From Engelhardtia mirabilis (GTDB taxonomy: Bacteria > Planctomycetota > UBA1135 > GCA-002686595), in NCBI RefSeq assembly GCF_007748095.1, contig NZ_CP036287.1:2170001-2234000 (forward strand): a stretch of DNA of 64,000 nt, given 5' to 3'. The notes beneath the pieces were generated by a model that did not search any database, was not told the DNA's origin, and saw nothing but the letters and a program-made list of their open reading frames with translations. Made by a program: the position numbers and the translations under genes. This document shows positions 36,021-43,508 of this stretch, piece by piece. Positions within the stretch are counted from its first letter, which is position 1; each line of letters opens with the position of its first letter.

Positions 36021-36886
36021 GCGGCCCGGCGATCGGGCACGCCCAGCCGCGGTCGGGGCCGGCGGCGCGCTTGCTGCTGGCTCTGAACGTGGCCAGCCTC
36101 GATGCGCCCCTGGTCGCCGTGGTCTGGGCCGCGCTGCTGGCGCGGGCGGCCGGGCGTCGGGCCGAGCCCGCGGAGTTGGCCCTGCTCGCCGCGGGGGTTT
36201 GGCTCGGCTACGCGGCCGATCGTCTGCTCGACGGCCGGCGGCTGGGAGCGCGGGCGGCCACCGCGCGCCATCGCGCCGCCGCGCGCCATCCCCTCGCGAT
36301 CGGCAGCCTGTGGCTCGTGGTACTCGTCGCCGCGATGGTCGCGGCCTGGACCCAACTCGCGCCCCAAGTCCTTCAACGGGGCATCGCCCTGGCGGCCCTC
36401 GTTGCGGCCTACACCCTGGCGGTGGCCCTGTGGCCAGGTCAGGTGCGACGGCTGATTCCGCGCGAGTTGGTGGTGGGGGCCCTGTTCGCCGCGGGCACTT
36501 CGGTCTTCGCCTTCGGGGCGACCCTGCCCTCGGCGTCGGCGCTGCTGTTGGCCTCGGGGTTCACGGCCCTGTGCGTCGTCGATTGCGCCGCCGTGGCCCT
36601 GGGCGAGGCCGCCGGCGATCGTGCCGCGGGTGAAGTGTCGTGGGCCACGGAGTGGCCGGGCCTGGCGTCGGCCTTCGCGCCGGTGGCGGCGAGCCTCGGC
36701 TTCGTCGCGCTCCTGGCTGCCACCCTGGCGAGCGGATCGGCCGTAGCCACGGGCTGGCTCGCCCTCGCGGCGGCGGCGGCCGGCCTGGTCGCGTTACACC
36801 GCTCCAATCGGCCCATCTCGACCCTGCCCACGGCCGCCGACCTGTGCCTGTGTGTTCCCGCAGCACTGGCCCTGCTCCTATCCTGA
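36017..36886 (+). CDS. polytopic membrane protein, UbiA-like
   Basis: Encodes 289 residues starting at ATG 36017 (overlap ATGA with the Nudix gene). Seven to nine hydrophobic helices are visible. The segment VWLGYAADRLLDGRRLGAR followed by TARHRAAARHPL resembles the first aspartate-rich loop of UbiA-superfamily proteins, and CVVDCAAVALGEAAGD the second. It is much more Ala-rich than typical UbiA members and lacks the classical NDxxDxxxD motif, so prenyl transfer is uncertain. Very few polar residues lie in the membrane part. Translational coupling to the Nudix hydrolase suggests a functional link that I cannot name. Confidence 0.65.
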   Translation: MSGPAIGHAQPRSGPAARLLLALNVASLDAPLVAVVWAALLARAAGRRAEPAELALLAAGVWLGYAADRLLDGRRLGARAATARHRAAARHPLAIGSLWLVVLVAAMVAAWTQLAPQVLQRGIALAALVAAYTLAVALWPGQVRRLIPRELVVGALFAAGTSVFAFGATLPSASALLLASGFTALCVVDCAAVALGEAAGDRAAGEVSWATEWPGLASAFAPVAASLGFVALLAATLASGSAVATGWLALAAAAAGLVALHRSNRPISTLPTAADLCLCVPAALALLLS

Positions 36887-36917
36887 GCGCGAAACTTCGG
36901 CCCACGAACATCGATCC

Positions 36918-37826
36918 ATGCTGACCGCCGCCCTGTTTGTACTCGCCCCCCTCGTCGCTGTCCCTCAGGAGCAGGACTCGGGCTACCTGCCGGGGTACAT
37001 GGACTTCCTCGACGGCGTCGAGTTGGTCTCGCCGTGGGCCAACGGCCTCAGCTTGGAGCTGGCGCTGGAGCGCCGGATGGAGCGCCTACAGGTCGGCCAG
37101 TGGACGACGGTCGGCGGCAAGTCGTCGACCATCGCCGTCGATGCCGTGCGGTCGACCGAGAACGGCCGCTGGCTGCTCGACATGACCCTGTCGAGCAGCC
37201 GCTCGCTGCTCGCCGCGCCCGGTGACGACGGGTCCCTGGCCCATCGCTTCGCCGCCCTGGCTGACGGGGTGGAGTTCCACCTGCTCTGCGACGAGTACGG
37301 CGTGCCGGACACCCTGGTCGAAGTCGAGGGCACGGTCGACGCGTTGAACCGGCGTCGCGGCGAGCTCGTGGCCGGTCTGCCCGCAGACCTCGGTCCTGTC
37401 GCAGCGGAGTTGGCGCCGACCCACGACGTGCTGGCAGCCGAGCTGATCGATCTGTGCGAGGCCTGGTGCATCCCGATCGGCTACTTCCTGGTCGCGGACG
37501 AGCCCCTGGACCTCGAGTACTACGAGTCGCCGGCCTGGTCCGTGGTCAGCTCGACCCGCACGCTGACGTACCGGCTCGAGGATCATGACGAGCTGACGGG
37601 ACGGTGCCGGGTCAGTTGCGACGACCGTCCCAGCGCACAGGATTCGCTCCTGACCGAGCGGCTCGAGGACGCGGGCCTGGCGGGGCAGACACCCCTGGGT
37701 CCGATCATCCGCACCGAGTGGGACTTCGACCTCGACACGAGCCTGCCGACGCGCGTGAAGCGCGTCAGCCTGGAGTCCACGGGCGCGATCTCGACCCGCG
37801 AGACCCTGACCCTGAGCGTGCGCTAG
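36918..37826 (+). CDS. secreted protein of unknown function
   Basis: Encodes 302 residues from ATG 36918, which gives an immediate leader (MLTAALFVLAPLVAVPQEQ). The mature part is acidic, with evenly spaced aromatic residues and a beta-rich pattern (LDGVELVSPWANGLSLELALE, GGKSSTIAVDAVRSTENGRWLLDM). Near the end, RTEWDFDLDTSLPTRVKRVSLESTG resembles the closing strands of lipoprotein-like beta domains that describe 'parameter to variance' folds in many planctomycete secreted proteins. No catalytic motif is visible. It lies 31 bp after the UbiA-like gene, so it is probably cotranscribed with it. Confidence 0.65.
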   Translation: MLTAALFVLAPLVAVPQEQDSGYLPGYMDFLDGVELVSPWANGLSLELALERRMERLQVGQWTTVGGKSSTIAVDAVRSTENGRWLLDMTLSSSRSLLAAPGDDGSLAHRFAALADGVEFHLLCDEYGVPDTLVEVEGTVDALNRRRGELVAGLPADLGPVAAELAPTHDVLAAELIDLCEAWCIPIGYFLVADEPLDLEYYESPAWSVVSSTRTLTYRLEDHDELTGRCRVSCDDRPSAQDSLLTERLEDAGLAGQTPLGPIIRTEWDFDLDTSLPTRVKRVSLESTGAISTRETLTLSVR

Positions 37827-37868
37827 GCGCACCCGATCGGGCCGACCCTGACCGCCGACTTCGACCCC

Positions 37869-38501
37869 GTGGCGCGGGCCTTCGCGCCCCTCGAGCGGCT
37901 GGCGTTCGGCGGCGCGATGCAGCGTTGCCGCGTGCGCTTCCTCGATCGGGTCGTTGGGGCGCGGCGCGCGTTGACGGTTGGGGAGGGCGACGGGCGCTTC
38001 CTGCTGGCGCTGCTCCGCGCGGCGCCGGGGGCGCAGGTCACCGTTGTCGACGCCAGCGCGCGGATGCTGGAGCTCGCCCGTTGCCGCCTCGAACGCGAGG
38101 CGCCCGACTGGCTCGCTCGGGTGGAGTTCGTGCAGGGGGATCTATCCGCGGTCGCGCTGCAGCGCGGGGCCTTCGATCTGGTCGCGACCTGCTTCTTCCT
38201 CGACTGCTTCGAGGGGGACTCCTTGACGGAGATCGTCGAGGGGCTCGACGCGGCGGCGGCACCCGAGGCCACCTGGATCGTGGCGGACTTCCACCGACCG
38301 CCGTCGGGCTGGCGCAGCCTGCACGCGCGGGCCTGGTTGGCGCTGCTGTACGCCTTCTTCGGCGTCACGACCGGCTCGAGCGCCCGCCGCCTGGAAGATC
38401 CAGCACCCCGCTTGGAGGCGCGCGGATGGCACCGCACCGCGACCCACGACGAGCGCGCGGGCCTGCTGCACTCAGAGGTTTGGCACCGAGCAGCGCGCTA
38501 G
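37869..38501 (+). CDS. class I SAM-dependent methyltransferase
   Basis: Encodes 210 residues from GTG 37869; in-frame CTG 37848 would add seven residues reading LTADFDP, and no ATG is available, so the true start is open. SAM-binding motif I is altered to LTVGEGDGRFLLALL, motif post-I reads VTVVDASARMLELA, then FVQGDLSA and the acidic FDLVATCFFLDCFEGD. These fix the Rossmann methyltransferase fold. Substrate unknown. The C-terminal 25 residues (HDERAGLLHSEVWHRAAR) end at the first unit of a 34-bp repeat array, whose CTAG supplies the stop codon. Confidence 0.75.
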   Translation: MARAFAPLERLAFGGAMQRCRVRFLDRVVGARRALTVGEGDGRFLLALLRAAPGAQVTVVDASARMLELARCRLEREAPDWLARVEFVQGDLSAVALQRGAFDLVATCFFLDCFEGDSLTEIVEGLDAAAAPEATWIVADFHRPPSGWRSLHARAWLALLYAFFGVTTGSSARRLEDPAPRLEARGWHRTATHDERAGLLHSEVWHRAAR

Positions 38502-38650
38502 CGCGGCTCGCAGTGGGCACCGAGCAGCGCGCTAGCGCGGCTCGCAATGGGCACCGAGCAGCGCGCTAGCGCGGCTCGCAGTGGGCACCGAGCAGCGCGC
38601 TAGCGCGGCTCGCAACGGGCACCGAGCTGCGCGCTAATGCGGCTCGTCCG
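38481..38650. repeat. 34-bp palindromic tandem repeat, five units, between convergent genes
   Basis: Units start at 38481, 38515, 38549, 38583 and 38617. Each unit begins GGGCACCGAGCAGCG (first TGG) and contains CGAGCAGCGCGCTAGCGCGG, closed by GCTCG, so it can fold into a stem of 5 plus 4 bp around GCTA. Units 2-4 differ by one or two bases, the fifth is divergent (CTAATGCGG). The TAG of unit 1 stops the plus-strand methyltransferase and the CTA of unit 5 stops the minus-strand zincin gene. It may work as a bidirectional terminator. There are no spacers, so it is not CRISPR. Confidence 0.9.
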
Positions 38651-40193
38651 AACTGTCGTCGGCTCCCGCCTCTGGGGATCCGTCGCCGCTGGGGTCGGAT
38701 TCATCGTCCTCGACTTGCCCGTCCTCGACTTGCCCGTCCTCGACTTGCCCATCCCCGACTTCGCCATCTCCGACCGCGGGTGGGCGCAGCGCCGCTTCCA
38801 GGGTGGCGCGGCCCCACTCGGCCAGGACGTTGTGTTCCTCGGGCGCGAACACCGCGGACACCTCCACCAGCAGGGGCCCGTTGACCAGCAACACGGTCGT
38901 GACCTCCAAGGAGTCGATGGGCGTCTCGACGGTCTTCATCGCGGCCAGGCCGCGTTCGCCGCCCTCGAGGGCGATCTCGAGGTACTCGGACTCGGCGATG
39001 TGGATCGGGCCCTCGGCCATCTGCTCGTCGCGGAACTTCAGCAGGGCGCGCTCGAGGGCCAAGCCAGCCAGGGCCTCGCCGGCCGTGCCGAACTGGAACA
39101 GGCCGATGCTCCGCATGGCGCCCGGCTGCTCGGGGTCCGTGGCCACGACCAGACGGCACTCGATCATGGCCTCCTGGAAGCGCCGTACCTGGAGCTCCGG
39201 GAGGCCCGCGAAGATCGCCCGGACCTGGCTAGGCAGCAGATTCAGCCGCTGTTCGCGCTGGCCCTCCTGGACCACCAGCTCGACGAACCGATCGAGGCCG
39301 CGTTCGAGGTCGATCTCCGAGGCTGGGCGCAGGCTGGGGTCCAGGTACCAATCGGGCCGCAGCACCTCGATCGGGCTGCGGGGCGGGGAGCTGAACAGCG
39401 CCTCGATGCCCTCCTGCCCGCGGGCCGCCGCGACCGCGTCCACGAGCCGCTCGCCGTCGTAGTAGGCGAAGGCGAAGGACTGGGCGGCGACCTCCATCGT
39501 CATGCGCGCGATCGGATCGTCGATCCCCGGCGGCACGGCGTCGATCAGGTCGGTGAACTGCAGGAACCCGGCGCTCCAGCCCTGATCGGCACAGACGGCG
39601 CGGGCGACGCGCTGGGCGTGGCCCTCGATCACGGCATTGCGCGCGTGCAGCGCGTCGACGTCGGACGAGCTGTTCAAGAACTCGGCCAGGTCGTGGGTGC
39701 GGCTGTCGTTGGCGTGAACGAACTCGTGCACCAACACGGCGCGCAGGATTCCGTCGTCGGTCAGGGACTCGTCCTCGAAGAGCTCGGCCATGAAGTCGAA
39801 GTTCTCGGGACAGACCAGGATGGCCTGCTCGGTCCAGCAGTAGCGCGCGAGGACGGCGAAGCCGATGGTCTCGGCGAAGCTCCGGGCCTGGTTGGCGGCG
39901 ACCTCCTCGTCCTCGAACTGCATCCTCATCTGCGGTCCGAGGTCGACGGTCATGGTCGCCACCAGGCGGTCGCGGTCGACGATCTTCACCGCGACGGGCT
40001 CGGCCCGCTGCTGCTCGCCGTAGCGCGCGGCCACCGCGAGTCGGGCCTGTTCGATCAGCGCCAGCAGCTCGGGGTCTCGGGCCCGTTCCGCGTCGGCGAC
40101 CGGGGCGGACGCTGCCGGGGGCGTTTCCTGGAGCGGCGCGGCGGGGAGCCACAGGAGCGGCAGGAGCAGAATCGTCGAGTGCAGTCGTTGCAT
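38634..40193 (-). CDS. secreted zincin-like metalloprotease-type protein
   Basis: Encodes 519 residues from ATG 40193 (leader MQRLHSTILLLPLLWLPAAPLQE). The zinc-binding HEFVH is at residues 156-160 within VLVHEFVHANDSR, and an EGHAQR about 35 residues later offers the third ligand. The pattern resembles predicted lipoproteins of unknown substrate. The rest is mixed alpha/beta with no recognised domain. The C-terminal 35 residues are acidic (GDGEVGDGQVEDGQVEDGQVEDD) and encoded by a 15-bp tandem repeat at 38703-38767. The last residues lie in the neighbouring 34-bp repeat array. A peptidase activity is inferred, not shown. Confidence 0.7.
   Translation of the reverse strand: MQRLHSTILLLPLLWLPAAPLQETPPAASAPVADAERARDPELLALIEQARLAVAARYGEQQRAEPVAVKIVDRDRLVATMTVDLGPQMRMQFEDEEVAANQARSFAETIGFAVLARYCWTEQAILVCPENFDFMAELFEDESLTDDGILRAVLVHEFVHANDSRTHDLAEFLNSSSDVDALHARNAVIEGHAQRVARAVCADQGWSAGFLQFTDLIDAVPPGIDDPIARMTMEVAAQSFAFAYYDGERLVDAVAAARGQEGIEALFSSPPRSPIEVLRPDWYLDPSLRPASEIDLERGLDRFVELVVQEGQREQRLNLLPSQVRAIFAGLPELQVRRFQEAMIECRLVVATDPEQPGAMRSIGLFQFGTAGEALAGLALERALLKFRDEQMAEGPIHIAESEYLEIALEGGERGLAAMKTVETPIDSLEVTTVLLVNGPLLVEVSAVFAPEEHNVLAEWGRATLEAALRPPAVGDGEVGDGQVEDGQVEDGQVEDDESDPSGDGSPEAGADDSSDEPH
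38703..38767. repeat. 15-bp coding tandem repeat
   Basis: Three near-perfect copies of GTCCTCGACTTGCCC plus degenerate flanking copies. On the minus strand they encode repeats of GQVED in the acidic tail of the zincin-like protein. Such arrays change length by slippage in multiples of five residues without breaking the frame. Confidence 0.85.
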
Positions 40194-40282
40194 TGCAGCG
40201 GGGACCTTCGGAGCTGGTGGATCGAGCCCGTATGCAGCGTCGGCGCGACGCTCGGTGCTGGGTCGAGGGCGCCTGGCGTCGC

Positions 40283-40969
40283 TCAGTCGTCGCTGGACTC
40301 GGCCCGGTCGAGGATGCGCTCCTTGATCTGCTCCGCGTCCGGCACGCCGACGAAGCGCACCTCGATGCCCGCATTGCCGGCCGAGGAGATGTCGATCGAG
40401 CCGATGCCGAAGATCCGCTGCCACACATTCTGGTGCAGATTCACCAGGCGGATGTCGCTCACGTGGAGCTCGGCGGTCATGCGCGTCAGGAGGCCGTGCT
40501 GCTCGCGCACGTAGCCGTCGTGGGTCAGGGCGTAGCGCGTCCCGAGGCGTCGGATCAGCGCGCCGCCCAGCAGGAACAGGCTGATCGCCAGTAGGCCGAG
40601 ACAGACGTACCAGACCCACGGCGAGTGGATCTGCAGGCCGCTGCCCGCGGTCTGGGCCGCGACGGCTCCCTCGGCGGGTGCCGCGCCCTCGGTGCCCTCG
40701 GCCCCGGGAGCCCCGCCCCCGCCCAGGAGCAGATTCCAGATCAGCGGCAGCAGCGGCAGGACGGCGGCCAGGATGTAGCGCCACACGAAGTAGATGTGGC
40801 TCATGCGCCAGATGTGCTCCGTGCCCTCGGCCACCGCCGCCGCGCGGGGCGGCGCGCCCCCGTGGCTGGCGGGGCGGTCCATGGGGTGCCCGCAGTGGGG
40901 GCAGGCGGGCGCGGCGAGGGAGACCAGCCCGTCGCAGGCGGGACAATTGGTGGTCTTGGGTTCGGTCAT
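40283..40969 (-). CDS. zinc-ribbon membrane protein with bacterial PH (DUF304-type) domain
   Basis: Encodes 228 residues. It begins with a zinc ribbon (NCPACDGLV ... PACPHCGHPMD), continues with two membrane helices separated by a Gly/Ala loop (YFVWRYILAAVLPLLPLIWNLLL and WVWYVCLGLLAISLFLLGGALI), and ends with a PH-like beta domain: RYALTHDGYVREQHGLLTRMTAELHVSDIRLVNLHQNVWQRIFGIGSIDISSAG. That last segment is the standard DUF304 arrangement. The domain usually faces the cytosol and may sense membrane state. Function unknown. Transcribed toward the zincin-like gene, which begins 89 bp further on. Confidence 0.85.
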   Translation of the reverse strand: MTEPKTTNCPACDGLVSLAAPACPHCGHPMDRPASHGGAPPRAAAVAEGTEHIWRMSHIYFVWRYILAAVLPLLPLIWNLLLGGGGAPGAEGTEGAAPAEGAVAAQTAGSGLQIHSPWVWYVCLGLLAISLFLLGGALIRRLGTRYALTHDGYVREQHGLLTRMTAELHVSDIRLVNLHQNVWQRIFGIGSIDISSAGNAGIEVRFVGVPDAEQIKERILDRAESSDD

Positions 40970-41159
40970 GGCTGGCTCGAGTCTCGATGGGTTGCCCGGG
41001 AGGAACCGCGGGCCTACGCGCCGCCTTGGCGCGCATTCTGGCGCCGTCGCTCCACCGACGGCCCTGCCGGAGTCCTTGGGCAGACGGTCGTGCTCCTTGC
41101 GGCGGTCCGAGCCTAACCGGCGGGTGGGCCGGAACCACGGGCGTGGGCCGATGGCGGGC

Positions 41160-41717
41160 TCAGCGGCCCGCTCGGCCCACGGCGTCGACCAGCTCGGGGA
41201 TCAGGGGCGCGGCGTAGCCCTGGTCGTGGAACCAGGTCACGCGCCCCTGGGCGTCCAACAGCAGTACGCGGGCGTTGCGCGGTCCCTCGGTGCCCGTGAA
41301 GCGGGCGATCTCCGCCGCGTCGCCGTAGACCGTGACCACGTCACCCCAGAAGCGCTCGGGAATCCCGCCGCGCATGCCCTCGTCGATGGTCCCGGACAAC
41401 AGGCCGGGGACCAGCCCGCGCACCGTGGGCACCTCCACCGTGCGCACCGCCACCTGGGCCTGAATCAGCCCCAGCAGCCAGCGATCGATGTCGAACTGGG
41501 CGTCCTGCACGTAGCCCACGAGCAGTAGGGCCGGCTCGCCCAAGAGGTCGTTGGGCAGGGCCACTTCCTCGCCTTCGAGGGACTTGCCGACTGCGGCCGG
41601 GAAGAGCTCGCCGGTGGGGTCCCGACGGGGCAGGGGCGACGAGCAGGATGTGACGGTGAGCAACCCGAGCAGCGCCAGGGCAGCCGCACCGATTCCGACG
41701 CGAGCGAGTTTCGACAT
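41160..41717 (-). CDS. lipoprotein with thioredoxin-like (ATP10-like) fold
   Basis: Encodes 185 residues from ATG 41717. The leader MSKLARVGIGAAALALLGLLTVTSCSS has a lipobox (VTSC). The mature part shows a thioredoxin-like pattern: GKSLEGEEVALPNDLLGEPALLLVGYVQDAQFDIDRWL, VPTVRGLVPGLL, then VLLLDAQGRVTWFHDQGYA. The fold resembles ATP10/redoxin-like proteins, but no catalytic Cys pair is present, so it is unlikely to be a disulfide oxidoreductase. It is single and faces the second gamma-glutamyltransferase across a 135-bp divergent gap. Function unknown. Confidence 0.7.
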   Translation of the reverse strand: MSKLARVGIGAAALALLGLLTVTSCSSPLPRRDPTGELFPAAVGKSLEGEEVALPNDLLGEPALLLVGYVQDAQFDIDRWLLGLIQAQVAVRTVEVPTVRGLVPGLLSGTIDEGMRGGIPERFWGDVVTVYGDAAEIARFTGTEGPRNARVLLLDAQGRVTWFHDQGYAAPLIPELVDAVGRAGR

Positions 41718-41852
41718 TGCCTGGGTATGGGCCCGGCGGACCGCTGATTCCAGTCTCTGGCGGGCGGCCGATGGCACGGCGAGTCCGCGGTGATTAGAAC
41801 GAGCGTCGCCAGCGCTCTCTTCTTCCGAACTCGGCGCGCGCCCCTCCCAACC

Positions 41853-43490
41853 ATGGACCGTCCCATCGGCCGACCGTTCGCCGCCCGCTCGACCGTCTAC
41901 GCGCGGGGTGGTGTCGCCGCCACCAGCCAGCCCCTGGCGACCCAGACGGCGATCGAGCTGCTGCGCCGGGGCGGCAGCGCGGTGGACGCGGCCATCGGCG
42001 CCAATGCGGTGCTCGGTCTGGTCGAGCCCACGGGATCCGGCGTCGGGGGCGACCTCTTCGCCCTCGTGTGGGACGCGGAGAATCGCAAGCTCTCGGGCTA
42101 CAACGGCAGCGGTCGGTCGCCCCTGGGCCTTTCTCGCGAGCACCTGCTGGGATTGGGCCTCGATCGGATTCCGGCCCACGGCCCCCTGTCGGTCAGCACC
42201 CCCGGTTGCGTCGACGGCTGGGTCGCCCTGCACGAGCGCTTCGGTCGCCTACCCCTGGCGGACCTCCTGGAGCCGGCCATCGCCTACGCCCGCGAGGGCT
42301 TCCCGGTCTCGCCGGTGATCGCCCACGAGTGGGCCGCAAACGCGCGGCGCCTGGGGGGCTTCGACGGCTTCCGCTCGCAGTTCATGCCCGGCGGTGCCGC
42401 GCCCCAGGCTGGGCAGGTCTTCAGTAACCCGAATCTCGCGCGCACCTACCGACGCATCGCGACCCACGGGCGCGAGGGCTTCTACCGCGGCGACGTTCCC
42501 GAGCGCATCGAAGCGGCCATGCGGGCCGAGGGCGGCTTCCTGTGCGCGCGCGACCTGGCCGAGCACCGGGGGGAGTGGGTCGAGCCGGTGGGGGCCAACT
42601 ACCGCGGTGTGGACGTGTGGCAGATCGGTCCGAACACCCAGGGCATCGCGACCCTGCAGATGTTGGGGCTCCTGGAGCACTTCGCCCTGGACCGGCGTGG
42701 GCCCGACGACCCGCGCTGGCTGCATCTTCTGGTCGAGGCCAAGAAGCTGGCCTACGCGGACCGCGCGCGCTGGTACGCGGACCCCGACCAAGCCGAGATC
42801 CCCGTGGCCGAACTCGTCTCGAAGGACTACGCCGCGGCGCGGGTGGGTTCGATCGACGAGCTCCGCGCGGCGACCGACGTGGCGCCCGGCGATCCCCGCT
42901 TGGACGCGGGCGACACCGTCTACCTCGCGATCGGCGACGGCGACGGGAACTTCGTGTCCCTGATCCAGAGCAATTTCCGCGGCATGGGCTCGGGGATCGC
43001 GCCCGAAGGCCTCGGCTTCGTGCTGCAGGATCGGGGCGAGCTCTTCGACCTGGCCCCGGGACGACCGAACACCTACGCCCCGGGCAAGCGCCCGTTCCAC
43101 ACGATCATGCCGGGCTTCGCCACCCGCGACGGCGAGCCCTGGATGAGCTTCGGGGTGATGGGCGGCGCGATGCAGCCCCAGGGGCAAGTCCAGATCCTGG
43201 TCGGCCGAATCGATTTCGGCCTCGATCTCCAGGAGGCGGGCGACGCGCCCAGGGCCCTGCACGAGGGCGGACCGGAACCGACCGGCGCCGAGCGCCGCGG
43301 GGGCGGCCGCGTGTACCTCGAGAGCGGATTCTCCCAGGGGACTGTTCGCGATCTGCTCGCGCGAGGTCATCGTGTCGGCGCCGCGCGCGGCGTCTTCGGT
43401 GGCTACCAGGCCGTCGGTTGGGATCCGGTGGCGCGTGTGCTGAGCGGGGCCTCCGAGTCCCGCAAGGACGGCCACGCCGCGGGATTCTGA
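41853..43490 (+). CDS. ggt: gamma-glutamyltransferase paralogue without leader
   Basis: Encodes 545 residues from ATG 41853 (MDRPIGRPFAARSTVYARGG). An alternative in-frame GTG at 41790 would add 21 residues without a convincing signal peptide, so the protein is probably cytosolic. GGT motifs match the secreted paralogue: GVAATSQPLATQTAIELL, AIGANAVLGLVEPTGSG, RIPAHGPLSVSTPG, then GDTVYLAIGDGDG with candidate nucleophile Thr355, SLIQSNFRGMGSG and FVLQDRGELFDL. The last 13 residues (ASESRKDGHAAGF) are identical to that paralogue. It is followed after 18 bp by the antiporter gene. In the cytosol it may instead act on intracellular gamma-glutamyl peptides. Confidence 0.88.
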   Translation: MDRPIGRPFAARSTVYARGGVAATSQPLATQTAIELLRRGGSAVDAAIGANAVLGLVEPTGSGVGGDLFALVWDAENRKLSGYNGSGRSPLGLSREHLLGLGLDRIPAHGPLSVSTPGCVDGWVALHERFGRLPLADLLEPAIAYAREGFPVSPVIAHEWAANARRLGGFDGFRSQFMPGGAAPQAGQVFSNPNLARTYRRIATHGREGFYRGDVPERIEAAMRAEGGFLCARDLAEHRGEWVEPVGANYRGVDVWQIGPNTQGIATLQMLGLLEHFALDRRGPDDPRWLHLLVEAKKLAYADRARWYADPDQAEIPVAELVSKDYAAARVGSIDELRAATDVAPGDPRLDAGDTVYLAIGDGDGNFVSLIQSNFRGMGSGIAPEGLGFVLQDRGELFDLAPGRPNTYAPGKRPFHTIMPGFATRDGEPWMSFGVMGGAMQPQGQVQILVGRIDFGLDLQEAGDAPRALHEGGPEPTGAERRGGGRVYLESGFSQGTVRDLLARGHRVGAARGVFGGYQAVGWDPVARVLSGASESRKDGHAAGF

Positions 43491-43508
43491 TCCGCACCCC
43501 TTCCGACG

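Noticed and set aside
38481..38650. Possible CRISPR array
   Set aside because: Units are directly adjacent with no unique spacers, and they contain the stop codons of two genes. No cas gene is near.
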